Positions 36,381 to 45,345 of a stretch of 64,000 bases of DNA are shown here, piece after piece. Location of the stretch: positions 2,666,001-2,730,000 of the forward strand of contig NC_015177.1 of the NCBI RefSeq assembly GCF_000190735.1, written 5' to 3'. Under the pieces are notes generated by a model. The model did not search any database. It saw nothing but the letters and a program-made list of their open reading frames with translations, and was not told the DNA's origin. The stretch is from Pseudopedobacter saltans DSM 12145 (lineage in GTDB: Bacteria > Bacteroidota > Bacteroidia > Sphingobacteriales > Sphingobacteriaceae). Each line of letters begins with the position of its first letter. Position 1 is the first letter of the stretch. The position numbers were made by a program, and so were the translations under genes.

Positions 36381-37318
36381 GAAAACGCAGCACGGCTATT
36401 ATAATCGCTACCTATCTCAGACCTCTGCTCTTAAAGAATTGTGTAGATTCCGTTTTAAAAGGAGACATGCTTCCTGATAAAATTGTCATAGCCCATAGAG
36501 ACACGGATGAACTCACCCAATCTGCTATTGATGACATTAGGTCAGAATATTCTTCAAATGAGGTAAAAATAATAAAATGTACCGTTACAGAACCTGGTCA
36601 CATACCTCCCATTGAATCATCACTAAATCTCATCGAGGAAGAGTTAACAATTATTCTTGATGATGACACAGAGGTCAAAAAAAATTGGTTTAGAGAGCTC
36701 CTATCTCCCTTTGACAATGAAGAAGTTGGAGTAGTAGGAGGTCAGGTATTTACCCCTAGTGTTCCAACACCTAAATTAAAAGGAAAACCTGGCACAATCA
36801 ACTGGTATGGAAGATATTATGGTAATATTGGATGGGTTAAATCTGATAATTTATTAGAGGTTGATACTGTAATGGAAGGAAATAGTGCTTGGAGAACTCA
36901 AATATTAAAAAGCATATCAATCCCCAAAATATTTAGAGAAGATGTGTCTCCTCTATATGGTCTATATTTAACGCTTACATTTAAAAAACTAGGGTATAAA
37001 ATCATCTACAATTCAAAAGCTTATGTCGATCATTTTAATGGAGTTAGAGCACCTAATCTAAAAAGGGATTTGGAGCGGTTAAAATATGGAAATAGAAACT
37101 ATTTCTATATCTCTTATGTATTTTTTTCACCACAAAAGCAATTGTTTTATTTTTTATATTCAACATTTATCGGTAATAACGCATCAATCGGAATAATGAG
37201 TTTTGCATACAATATACTAACAGGAAAATTTGATATCCTTAAGCGAGTTGTAGCCAAATTATGGGCCAGAAAAGATAGCTTAATCTTTTACTTCAAAGAA
37301 TTTTGTGAAAAAAATTGA
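36377..37318 (+). CDS. family 2 glycosyltransferase
   Basis: A 313-residue GT-A transferase with a less common opening TAIIIATYLRPLLLKNCVDS, a nucleotide-binding DKIVIAHRDTDE and a clear DxD in ILDDDTEVKKNW near residue 97. A conserved GVVGGQVFTPS and MEGNSAWRT segment follow. A C-terminal hydrophobic stretch (FLYSTFIGNNASIGIMSFAY) may touch the membrane. The next gene starts 14 bp before its end. Confidence 0.87.
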   Translation: MRKRSTAIIIATYLRPLLLKNCVDSVLKGDMLPDKIVIAHRDTDELTQSAIDDIRSEYSSNEVKIIKCTVTEPGHIPPIESSLNLIEEELTIILDDDTEVKKNWFRELLSPFDNEEVGVVGGQVFTPSVPTPKLKGKPGTINWYGRYYGNIGWVKSDNLLEVDTVMEGNSAWRTQILKSISIPKIFREDVSPLYGLYLTLTFKKLGYKIIYNSKAYVDHFNGVRAPNLKRDLERLKYGNRNYFYISYVFFSPQKQLFYFLYSTFIGNNASIGIMSFAYNILTGKFDILKRVVAKLWARKDSLIFYFKEFCEKN

Positions 37319-38591
37319 TCTGACTATCCTTATTTCATTCTTGCTCATTTCACTTGGAGGAGCTATTAGGAAATGGATGACTAGCTCTTCCGTTATCAAT
37401 TTATTTATAACAGCATTCCCTGTTATATGTATCTTTATTATTTTAATATTCTTTAAGAAAGAGCTACCTAAAGAAAGAAAATTATATAATACGGAGTATT
37501 CTGTAGCACTTACTATATACCTGATATTACTCATCCCGATGGCAGTAAATCCTCTAAATCATACCATAGTACATGGTGTAGTGGGGATACTGTTACATAG
37601 TAGTTTTTGGTTATTATTATTTGCCTATTTTTCCAATAGGGATATTATAAACTTTAAGAAACTTATCCCTTATTTTGTTGTACTAAGTATTATACAAGTT
37701 GTTATTGGATTAATTCAATACAACTCTTCTCCTGACGACCCTATTAATCAATATATTCAGTCTGGAATATCTAATATATACGAAGAGGAGCCTCAAGAAG
37801 AAATAATTTACGCTGCAACTGTAGATAAAGCGACTAGGGCCTCTGGTACATTCAGTTATATAGGAGGTTATTCGTCATACATATTTTTTCTCCTATACCT
37901 CCTTTTAAGCTGCTATATTCAAGCAAAGAACAAGTATATACTAATCGGTTTATTCTTTTTAAGTGCAATAGGTACTTTAACAACAGGTTCCAGAAGTTCA
38001 ATACTAATATACATAGTTACAATAACCTGTTTTGTATTTTTTCAAGTAAAAGAAAAAACAACATTAATACGAGGCTTGTTTCTTACTATTTTACTTTTCA
38101 TCCTCAATATCGGATTAAATGATATTACTGGTATTCAACATCAGCTTCAAAATGCAATCGATAATATTTCTACACGTATTATAGAAAATCGAGAAGAAGG
38201 GAGTCAACGAATCTCTGGACCTATTAATACGCTATTAGACTCCGGATCCGAGTATATAATATTTGGTGTAGGATTAGGAACAAGTTATCAGGGGATTAAC
38301 TCCTTATTAGGAAGTTCCAAATATGGAGGAACAGTACCTATAGAACATGAAATTGGCCGTATCCTATTAGATGGAGGTTACCCACTATTGCTATTAAAGC
38401 TTATCTTATTCTTTCTTTTGATAAAGAATATATACGGCAATAAGTCTTTTTATTTAATTGTCCTACCCATCACATTTCTAGCTACCATAATTACTACCAA
38501 TCCTTATACTAATTTTTATCTGGCTTTAGGTATTATATTGTTAGATTACAGCTTATATAAGAATGAAAATAATAGTCTCCCACTCGGGTAA
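37305..38591 (+). CDS. Wzy-like polymerase / O-antigen ligase family protein
   Basis: A 428-residue membrane protein with about ten to eleven hydrophobic segments and a large external loop (about 155-185, ending ATRASGTFSYIGGYSSY). TTGSRSSILIY and the loop with a Gly-rich GVGLGTSYQG are typical of O-antigen ligase/polymerase proteins. The start is GTG at 37305, overlapping the previous gene by 14 bp. I recall an exosortase-associated class of Wzy-like proteins in Bacteroidetes. Since an exosortase gene lies downstream, this could be one; that is inference. Confidence 0.88.
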   Translation: MKKIDLTILISFLLISLGGAIRKWMTSSSVINLFITAFPVICIFIILIFFKKELPKERKLYNTEYSVALTIYLILLIPMAVNPLNHTIVHGVVGILLHSSFWLLLFAYFSNRDIINFKKLIPYFVVLSIIQVVIGLIQYNSSPDDPINQYIQSGISNIYEEEPQEEIIYAATVDKATRASGTFSYIGGYSSYIFFLLYLLLSCYIQAKNKYILIGLFFLSAIGTLTTGSRSSILIYIVTITCFVFFQVKEKTTLIRGLFLTILLFILNIGLNDITGIQHQLQNAIDNISTRIIENREEGSQRISGPINTLLDSGSEYIIFGVGLGTSYQGINSLLGSSKYGGTVPIEHEIGRILLDGGYPLLLLKLILFFLLIKNIYGNKSFYLIVLPITFLATIITTNPYTNFYLALGIILLDYSLYKNENNSLPLG

Positions 38592-39792
38592 GCAACATGT
38601 ATATAAACTGATAAATGCCTTAATTAAAGATGGTCATGAAGTTATATTTTACACCTTATTTTGGTATAAACCAAGAAGTATATTTTGGAAGTCTTTATTA
38701 TCGATAGCACCACAAGGCATAAAAGTGCAATTAAGCAAACAGCTTCAAAAGAAATATGACAAAAATCTAGCACAAATACAAATAGTACATTATCCCTTAA
38801 TAGAATTATTAAGAAAGCTATTGTTAAAACTCAAACCTAAGAAAGGAGAAAATATACAATTATGGGCAGACACTTTTCATGATAAATGGGTTGCTAAACA
38901 ACTAAAAAAACAAGATTATGATATTTTTATTGGTTATGAAATGAGTTCTTTGGAATCGTTTAAAATAGCTAAAAGACAAAATAAAATAACAATATTAGAC
39001 TTAGCACAAATACATTATCAGGAAATTGAAGACCTGTCAAAACAACATTCCAGTTTGTCTCATTTACAAATGAACAATTTCAGAATAAGGCTTAATAAAA
39101 TAAAAGAACAAGAGTACCAATTGGCAGATAAAATCATCACCTTATCTAGTTTCGCTTGTAATTCTATGGTTAAACATGCAATTTCATCTGACAAATTATG
39201 GGTTGTCAATTTAGGTTATAATGAAAATATATTTCGATTCAAAGAAAAAACACTAAAACAAAATAATTTCAACTTAATTTATACAGGTGCTATCATTAAA
39301 CGAAAAGGAATTATAGAACTAAAAAACGCTCTAGAGAAAATTGACAAAACCACCGATTTTAAAATTACACTTACATTAGTGGGAGGGTTAATTGATCAGA
39401 ACTTTTTTACCAACACAAATTTTCCCATTATTCATAAACCTTTTATGAATCATGAGAAGCTAGTAAAAGAATATCAACAAGCAGATATATTTGTTTTTCC
39501 TTCCTTATTAGACTCATGGGCTATGGTGGTATTAGAAAGTATGGGTTGTGGAACCCCTGTCATTATTACAGAGAATACTGGAGCTAAAGATGTTGTTGCT
39601 CAATATGGGGGTGGAAAAATTATAGAAACGGGAAATATTGACGCATTAAAGGCTGCTCTTTTGGATTATTTTGAACATTATGAAAATATTTTGGAAGATT
39701 CTGTAAAAGCTTATGAAGCTGCACAACATTTCACATGGGGACATTATGAAAACAATATTATATCTCTTATTCGTAAAATGACCTATTCATGA
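38563..39792 (+). CDS. family 4 glycosyltransferase
   Basis: A 409-residue GT-B transferase. Opening KIIVSHSGKQHVYKLINALI, then a middle segment with ILDLAQIHYQEIEDL, and the C-terminal donor domain with NLIYTGAIIKRKGIIEL and the E-x7-E region SWAMVVLESMGCGTPVI near residue 320. It begins 29 bp inside the Wzy-like gene. From memory, transferases with the LDLAQIHY-type middle occur beside exosortase loci in this phylum, but I cannot verify that. Confidence 0.88.
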   Translation: MKIIVSHSGKQHVYKLINALIKDGHEVIFYTLFWYKPRSIFWKSLLSIAPQGIKVQLSKQLQKKYDKNLAQIQIVHYPLIELLRKLLLKLKPKKGENIQLWADTFHDKWVAKQLKKQDYDIFIGYEMSSLESFKIAKRQNKITILDLAQIHYQEIEDLSKQHSSLSHLQMNNFRIRLNKIKEQEYQLADKIITLSSFACNSMVKHAISSDKLWVVNLGYNENIFRFKEKTLKQNNFNLIYTGAIIKRKGIIELKNALEKIDKTTDFKITLTLVGGLIDQNFFTNTNFPIIHKPFMNHEKLVKEYQQADIFVFPSLLDSWAMVVLESMGCGTPVIITENTGAKDVVAQYGGGKIIETGNIDALKAALLDYFEHYENILEDSVKAYEAAQHFTWGHYENNIISLIRKMTYS

Positions 39793-40667
39793 AAAATATT
39801 ATAACTCTTTTCTCTGATCACACCATATTACCAGGTACTCATGCAACATTAGTTTCCTTAATGCAGCATAATATAAATTCAACGCCTATACATATTATTC
39901 TTTTTGCCGATAAACTATCTTCAGAACATAAAGGAAACCTTTATAAAACTTTTAAGCTTCATAAAAGACCTCATCAATCATTCGAAATTAAAGACGCCCC
40001 CACTACTTATATAGAAGGTGCCAATACATTACATGGTAACACCACTACCTATGGCCGTTTATTTTTAGCCGATCTTCTCCCTGACAAAAACACAGTGCTG
40101 TATTTGGATACAGATCTAATAATACAAAAAGATGTTAATGATGTTTTTAATAAAATGAATAACGAATTTCTTTTATACGTTGATGGGACAGGCATTAGAA
40201 GCTATTCATTAGATAAGAATTTATTTACAAAGGCCAATTTAAATTTAAATGGGGCTTGTTTTAATGCAGGTGTATTAGGCATAAATCTCAAATTATGGAG
40301 GAAAACAGATGGATTAAATAGATGTTTAGAAACCATTAAAAAATATCCAGGACACTTTCTCTCCGCAGATCAGGCTGTTTTAAATACAACATTTAGCGAT
40401 GAGTTTTTTGCTTTGGGTAAATCATTTAATCATCAATTGCATGCGAACTCCAAAGATAAAGTTTACAAAGACGATGAAGCAATATTCCATTTTATAGGAT
40501 CTCCCAAGCCATGGGATTTTTTGGGTAAGTATTTTCATAACCATTATAAGCTTTGGAAGAGTTACTATGAACAGTCTGCTATTGGACAGCATTCTGCTTT
40601 AAGATATACTTCTTTGAAAAGAACAATTCTTATATCGAGGTCTTATCTTAAAAATCTCAAAAAATAA
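39789..40667 (+). CDS. family 8 glycosyltransferase
   Basis: A 292-residue retaining GT8 transferase (LPS galactosyl/glucosyltransferase type). It shows the N-terminal ITLFSDHTILPGTHATLVSL, TTYGRLFLADLLPDKNTVLYLDTDLI with the DxD (DTD) motif near residue 106, NAGVLGINLKLWR, and HFIGSPKPW, the conserved sugar-binding end. It overlaps the previous gene by ATGA and is the last of the tightly packed AT-rich run 27.4-40.7 kb. Confidence 0.93.
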   Translation: MKNIITLFSDHTILPGTHATLVSLMQHNINSTPIHIILFADKLSSEHKGNLYKTFKLHKRPHQSFEIKDAPTTYIEGANTLHGNTTTYGRLFLADLLPDKNTVLYLDTDLIIQKDVNDVFNKMNNEFLLYVDGTGIRSYSLDKNLFTKANLNLNGACFNAGVLGINLKLWRKTDGLNRCLETIKKYPGHFLSADQAVLNTTFSDEFFALGKSFNHQLHANSKDKVYKDDEAIFHFIGSPKPWDFLGKYFHNHYKLWKSYYEQSAIGQHSALRYTSLKRTILISRSYLKNLKK

Positions 40668-41116
40668 CAATCCCTCATAATGGTTCAAGGAATGATTGCG
40701 AAACTAAATGGGCACATACTTCTTGGATCTTCGAAAAATAAAAAACATTACATATAATTTGTTGGTTAAGGAGTTAGAGGGTGTCGCATTTTTCCTCTTG
40801 GCTTATAGCTCCTGAAACAAGTTCAGGATGACGGGGCGAACAGTAAATAACTAATACCGAATAATTACACATAACCTTGAAAATCCCCTAAAATGGCGCA
40901 AGAATGAAGCGAAGGAGATTGTGCAATGTTTCTTGTGCCTTTGTAACCTTAAAAATTAAGTCGCTTCCACTTAGAACCGGCATTAATAATTTGGATAAAC
41001 TTATATAGATGCTTCGAGAACCTCAGCATGACAATTAACGAAGTATCGGGATGACAATATTTAATTTTACCTTATCAACGAATAACGAAGAGGCTTCGAG
41101 TACCTTAGTCTGACAA
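40668..41116. other. gene-free spacer with dispersed repeat fragments
   Basis: I see no gene. Copies of the 'cttcgag(a/t)acct(c/t)ag...tgaca' family lie at about 41010-41033 and 41092-41116, the last ending only at the start codon of the next gene. Another fragment with AACAAGTTCAGGATGAC lies near 40813. Confidence 0.65.
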
Positions 41117-42430
41117 ATGAAAATACTCCACATCATAGCATCCTATAAACCAGCGTATATTTACGGCGGGCCAATTATGTCTGTGGCGAAGCTGTGTCAG
41201 GAATTAGTAAAAAGTGCAAAGTGGAAAGTGGAAAGCAAGACGCAGATTGCAAGATCAAAGGAACGAGAAGAGGAGATACTGAATCAGCCTGTCTCGAATT
41301 CGATTAGGGAAGTTCAAAATGGCAGATATAATTTCGGAATAGAAGGGACTTTTAACACTAAACTTTTAACTTTAAACTCAATAAAGGTATACACCACCCT
41401 TGCCAATGGAGCAGAAGAACTTCCCTACCCCTCCGGAACTGTACAAAGTATAGATGGCGTAGAAGTACATTATTTTAAGCGTTGGACTAAAGACCACAGT
41501 CATTTTTCACCGGCTTTATTTTGGAAGTTATGGAAGACAGCTAAAGAGTTTGATATTATCCATATCCATGCCTGGTGGAATCTGGTTTCCATATTTTCTT
41601 GTCTGATTGCGGTGATGAAAGGTAAAAAGATAGTTTTTACGCCCAGAGGGACATTAAGCACTTATTCTTTTAACAACAGAACCAGCGCAGCTAAAAAACT
41701 TTTTCATCAATATATTGGAAAGCCCTTATTAAAAAAATGCCATATCCATACCACCAGTAAAAGAGAAGAAATGGATATGCAAATCCTGTTAAATCCAAAA
41801 GGTATTACGACAATTTCAAATTTGGTGGAATTGCCATGGGAACAAGTGGATACTTTGCTGCAAAGACATCAGGATGTTAACGGTAGCTTAAAAATCATAT
41901 TCCTTTCCCGAATTGAGCAAAAGAAAGGATTGGAACTGTTATTTATAGTGCTTTCTAAAACAGTATATCCTTTTCACTTACAAATTGCTGGAACAGGAGA
42001 AGCTGATTATATCTCTGAACTGAAGCAATTGAGTAATCAACTAGGAATTGCGCAACATTTATCGTGGCTGGGAATGCTGAATAAGGAAGAGAAATTCCTG
42101 CAGTTGGCAGCGAATGATTTGTTTGTACTTCCCTCCTATGATGAAAACTTCGCCAATGTAGTGATTGAATCTCTGTTTAGCGGAACTCCGGTTTTGATTA
42201 CTGAGAATGTTGGTTTAAGTGATTATGTATTGGAGAAAGATTTAGGTTGGGTATGTGAGCGAGCGGAAGAGGATCTGCTGGAAAAACTCAATAAAGCATA
42301 CAATAAAATAAGCAGGCAGAAGATAGACAGCAAGCGGATACAGGATACAGTTATAGAAGATTTTAAAGAAGACAAATTGGTGGAGAGGTATTGGGAGATG
42401 TATAGGGAGGTTTTAAGTGGGAAGTTGTAG
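41117..42430 (+). CDS. family 4 glycosyltransferase with an internal insertion
   Basis: A 437-residue GT-B transferase. The N-terminus MKILHIIASYKPAYIYGGPI and a later VYTTLANGAEELPYPSG form the usual opening, but between residues 33 and 91 lies a polar stretch (KWKVESKTQIARSKEREEE and following) encoded by DNA resembling intergenic repeats. The rest is normal: IFTPRGTLSTYSFNNR-like acceptor part, KIIFLSRIEQKKGLELL and the E-x7-E motif ENFANVVIESLFSGTPVLITE. Relatives are expected to be about 57 residues shorter. It may still fold if the insert forms a surface loop. Confidence 0.87.
   Translation: MKILHIIASYKPAYIYGGPIMSVAKLCQELVKSAKWKVESKTQIARSKEREEEILNQPVSNSIREVQNGRYNFGIEGTFNTKLLTLNSIKVYTTLANGAEELPYPSGTVQSIDGVEVHYFKRWTKDHSHFSPALFWKLWKTAKEFDIIHIHAWWNLVSIFSCLIAVMKGKKIVFTPRGTLSTYSFNNRTSAAKKLFHQYIGKPLLKKCHIHTTSKREEMDMQILLNPKGITTISNLVELPWEQVDTLLQRHQDVNGSLKIIFLSRIEQKKGLELLFIVLSKTVYPFHLQIAGTGEADYISELKQLSNQLGIAQHLSWLGMLNKEEKFLQLAANDLFVLPSYDENFANVVIESLFSGTPVLITENVGLSDYVLEKDLGWVCERAEEDLLEKLNKAYNKISRQKIDSKRIQDTVIEDFKEDKLVERYWEMYREVLSGKL
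41216..41386 (+). repeat. probable in-frame insertion of repeat DNA in the GT4 gene
   Basis: About 171 bp (57 codons) between the conserved ELVKS and VYTTLANG segments. The DNA has repeat-like words (GTGGAAAGTGGAAAGC near the left end, AACTTTTAACTTTAAACTC near the right) of the kind seen in intergenic spacers here. Its length is a multiple of three, so the frame is kept. Confidence 0.55.
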
Positions 42431-42496
42431 GTTATAAGTTTTAAGTTGTAGGTTTTAAGTTGAAACCAGGCACTAAATAAACTGCATAGTATTTGT

Positions 42497-42504
42497 TATA
42501 TTTG
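42497..42504 (+). promoter_or_regulatory. -7 box giving a likely leaderless antitoxin mRNA
   Basis: TATATTTG is an exact TAnnTTTG match and ends only 5 nt before the ATG at 42510, so transcription would begin at or next to the start codon. The -33 element is weak. Confidence 0.5.
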
Positions 42505-42509
42505 AGATT

Positions 42510-42713
42510 ATGACAACGTTGACTATAGAACTTACAAATGAAAAAGCATTAAAACTTTTGCAACACCTGGAGGATCTCCAGCTGATACGCGTTGTAAAAA
42601 AAGAGTCTGCAAAACTGTCAGATTTAAGAAAAAAAGTAAAAACGCCAATGAGCAAAGAAGCAATTGATGAACAATTGGAGATAATTAGAAATCAATGGCA
42701 AAGAGATATTTAA
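42510..42713 (+). CDS. antitoxin of a PIN-domain module
   Basis: A 67-residue protein starting MTTLTIELTNEKALKLLQHL, a beta strand and helix opening common in short Bacteroidetes antitoxins. A basic middle (LSDLRKKVKTPMSKEAID) and an acidic/polar C-terminus follow. The PIN gene starts 19 bp before its end. Role inferred from overlap and size. Confidence 0.8.
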   Translation: MTTLTIELTNEKALKLLQHLEDLQLIRVVKKESAKLSDLRKKVKTPMSKEAIDEQLEIIRNQWQRDI

Positions 42714-43090
42714 TAGATACCTCGGCAGTAATAAAATATATAAACAATTCTTTATCTCCTAAAGGCTTGTCTTTACTTGACAAAATTGTTGATAAAGAAT
42801 GCCTGCTTTCATTTATAACTGAGATTGAGCTTCAGGTTTGGAATCCAAATAATCAAGAAAATATTGAAGTGTATAAGATCTTTGTTGAAAATTCATCAAT
42901 TTATTATGTTGATGATCAAGTTATAAAAGAAACTATCCGAATTAGAAAGCTATATAATATTAAAATACCGGACGCTATTATCGCTGCAACAGCAATCGTT
43001 AATAAACTGATATTAGTATCTGATAATGACAAGGACTTTTTAAGGATTCCTGAAATAAAGTACTTTAATCCCAATAGAATTGATATCTAA
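42695..43090 (+). CDS. PIN-domain (VapC-type) toxin
   Basis: A 131-residue PIN ribonuclease toxin. Acidic site residues: YLIDTSAVIKYI, SFITEIELQVW, KIPDAIIAATAIV and LVSDNDKDFLRI. All four usual positions appear intact, so it is likely active. It forms a pair with the antitoxin at 42510 and lies between two glycosyltransferase genes. Confidence 0.88.
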   Translation: MAKRYLIDTSAVIKYINNSLSPKGLSLLDKIVDKECLLSFITEIELQVWNPNNQENIEVYKIFVENSSIYYVDDQVIKETIRIRKLYNIKIPDAIIAATAIVNKLILVSDNDKDFLRIPEIKYFNPNRIDI

Positions 43091-43154
43091 AGCTTTACAC
43101 AGCTTACTTCGTAAATATCCATCAGCATTACCTATTAAATTTTAGAATAAAAAA

Positions 43155-44018
43155 ATGACAGCACCTATAAGTGCCGTAATACTTACGTATAACGAAGAGA
43201 ATAATATTAAAGACTGTATAGACAGTGTATATGGTTTTGCCGAGGAAATATTTATAGTTGATTCCGGATCGACAGATCGGACATTAACGATACTCGCTCA
43301 ATATGAGAATATAAAAGTTATCAATCATCCTTTCGAGAATTATAGTCAGCAGAGGAATTGGGCTATCAGCAACCTCCCTTTTTCTACTGAATGGATATTG
43401 AATATAGATGCGGACCACAGACTGACACCTGAATTTAAACAGAATGTACTACAACATTTTCAAATCGGAATTAGCCAGGATACTAATGGCTTCCTAGCCA
43501 GCAGAAAAACCATGTTCATGGGAAAATGGATTAAATATGGGGGCCATTACCCTACCTATCATGCGGTGTTGTTCAGAAAAGGTTTTGGGCAATGTGAGGA
43601 TAAACTATATGACCAGCATTTTAAGGTTGAGGGACAAGCCATCAAGTTGAAAGGAGATATTATTGATTTGATTACAGAATCTTTAAGCACTTTTACCCTG
43701 AGACATGATAAATGGTCTAACCTGGAAGCGTGGGAACAGTTTTCCCAAACTAATTATAATGATCGGGTAATAAAGGGGAGCTTATCCACAGGAAATCCTA
43801 TTGCACAACGGAGAATGCTGAAGAACATTTATCAGAAGTTCCCATTGTTTGTCAGGCCTTTTATTTATTTCTTTATTCGTTATTTTTTACGACTGGGATT
43901 TTTGGACGGAACAAGAGGTTTGATTTTCCATTTCCTGCAATGCTTCTGGTTTCGGTTCCTGATTGACGCAAAAATCTACGAGCTTAAGCAAAGACAACAT
44001 GAACAAAGCGCAGATTAG
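43155..44018 (+). CDS. family 2 glycosyltransferase, WaaE/KdtX-like
   Basis: A 287-residue GT-A transferase of the group that adds sugars to LPS cores: ISAVILTYNEENNIKDCIDS, IFIVDSGSTDRTL, YSQQRNWAISN and LNIDADHRLTPEF with the DAD motif near residue 97. The C-terminal half includes a conserved LFRKGFGQC and membrane-near helices. The exosortase gene starts 20 bp before its stop, so the two are coupled. A role in preparing the glycan for the exosortase substrate is conceivable but not shown. Confidence 0.9.
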   Translation: MTAPISAVILTYNEENNIKDCIDSVYGFAEEIFIVDSGSTDRTLTILAQYENIKVINHPFENYSQQRNWAISNLPFSTEWILNIDADHRLTPEFKQNVLQHFQIGISQDTNGFLASRKTMFMGKWIKYGGHYPTYHAVLFRKGFGQCEDKLYDQHFKVEGQAIKLKGDIIDLITESLSTFTLRHDKWSNLEAWEQFSQTNYNDRVIKGSLSTGNPIAQRRMLKNIYQKFPLFVRPFIYFFIRYFLRLGFLDGTRGLIFHFLQCFWFRFLIDAKIYELKQRQHEQSAD

Positions 44019-44544
44019 ATTCTTGCTGATATTAATTGGTTCATACCTGTTAATTTATGGCTTCTGCCAATTATGGATAGGATTATGCGCTCCAGGTGGT
44101 TTATATTGGCCTTTTGCAGAACAGCATTTAAATTTCATTAAATGGTATCGGGAATTACTGATATGGATTGCGGTTAAAATTGCTGCTATTTTTGATTTAC
44201 AGACTTTAAGTAATTCTACCCAAATGCGCATTATTGGTAAGGGAGGAATTAATATTGTTTACTCCTGTATTGGTTATGGTATTTTAAGTGCTCTAGCAGC
44301 CATTGGCGTAGCGCTGCCGCAAAAAGAAATTAAACAGCGTATTTACTTTGTTTTAACCGGTTTTACCATATTTACCCTGCTGAATTCTTTGAGGATTTTT
44401 CTGATTGCCTATTATATGAAACAAGCCAGGGAACTTCGCATAGATCACCATGATATTTTTAATTATATCTGTTATGCATTGCTCTTATTGGGTATTTATT
44501 GGTGGAATAGAAGGAGAGGTAAAATGACTTATATTTCTCCATAA
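43999..44544 (+). CDS. exosortase/archaeosortase-family membrane protease
   Basis: A 181-residue integral membrane protein with about five to six hydrophobic segments. The family's three active-site residues can be placed: Cys90 in VYSCIGYG, Arg132 in LLNSLRIF and His150/151 in DHHDIFNY. Exosortases cut small C-terminal sorting tails and are thought to join the new end to a lipid or glycan. ATG 43999 is chosen; a TTG at 43963 would only add a polar 12-residue stretch. The likely substrate is the PID-tail peptide at 12374-12604. Other integral membrane proteins can share weak motifs, but order and spacing fit well. Confidence 0.82.
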   Translation: MNKAQIRFLLILIGSYLLIYGFCQLWIGLCAPGGLYWPFAEQHLNFIKWYRELLIWIAVKIAAIFDLQTLSNSTQMRIIGKGGINIVYSCIGYGILSALAAIGVALPQKEIKQRIYFVLTGFTIFTLLNSLRIFLIAYYMKQARELRIDHHDIFNYICYALLLLGIYWWNRRRGKMTYISP

Positions 44545-45042
44545 GTTTTACTCTTATAGAGATTGCCACGTCGTTCCTTTCCGAAAAATCGGAACAGGCT
44601 CTCGCAATGACAAAAGTAAAGAGTTATTACAAGCCTGCGAAGTAATCTCTTATCAATCAATTGAAAGATTGCCGCGTCGTTCCTTCTCGCAATGACATTC
44701 ATAGGAGCGTCATTACGAACCTGCGAAGTAATCTATCCCATAAATAAAGTAAAAAGACAAACAGGAACAGATTGCCCGCACCGTTCCTCCCCGCAATGAC
44801 ATTGATAGGAGCTTCATTACGAGCCATAGCGAAGCAATCTATCCCATAAATAAAGTAAAAAGACAAATAGATTGCCACGTCGTTCCTTCTCGCAATGACA
44901 AAAGTAGATAGAGTCATTGCGAGCCTGCGAAGCAATCTCTTATCAATCAATTGAAAGATTGCCGCGTCGTTCCTTCTCGCAATGACATTCATAGGAGCGT
45001 CATTACGAGCGATAGCGAAGTAATCTCCGATAAAATAGTCAT
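44545..45042. repeat. cluster of AGATTGCC/GCAATGA repeats, left part
   Basis: Arms alternate along the region. AGATTGCC(A/G)CGTCGTTCCTT type arms occur near 44560, 44666, 44769, 44871 and 44957. TCATT(A/G)CGAG...GAAG(C/T)AATCT type arms occur near 44709, 44815, 44914 and 44999. Some copies keep the inner TTCCGAAAAATCGGAA stem and others have lost it. Short linkers (CATAAATAAAGTAAAAAGACAA; TTATCAATCAATTGAAAG) repeat too. No gene. Confidence 0.88.
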
Positions 45043-45345
45043 ATGATAAAATCAGTTATCAAACAATATTCTGTTTATATTATGACTAATCGAAACAATA
45101 CTGTTCTTTATACTGGGGTAACCAATGATCTCGAACGCAGAATATGGGAACATAAATTTGAAAATGGGTCTAAATTCACATCATTGTATAAGTGCCATAA
45201 ATTAGTTTACTATGAGGATTATGCTTCAGTTAAAGAAGCTATAGCCAGAGAGAAACAAATAAAAGCAGGACCCAGATCAAAAAAACTGGAACTCATTAAT
45301 TTAGAGAATCCTAATTGGTCTGACTTGAGTAAGGACTGGTTTTAG
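45043..45345 (+). CDS. GIY-YIG nuclease-family protein
   Basis: A 100-residue single-domain GIY-YIG protein. The motif is read as VYIMTNRNNTVLYTGVT, where the two halves are YI...YTG. Downstream RRIWEHK holds the Arg and LVYYEDYASVKEAIAREKQIK the conserved Glu region of the family. It lies between two clusters of the same repeat and probably has lineage-specific copies elsewhere. Its substrate is unknown; no endonuclease partner is seen. Confidence 0.9.
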   Translation: MIKSVIKQYSVYIMTNRNNTVLYTGVTNDLERRIWEHKFENGSKFTSLYKCHKLVYYEDYASVKEAIAREKQIKAGPRSKKLELINLENPNWSDLSKDWF

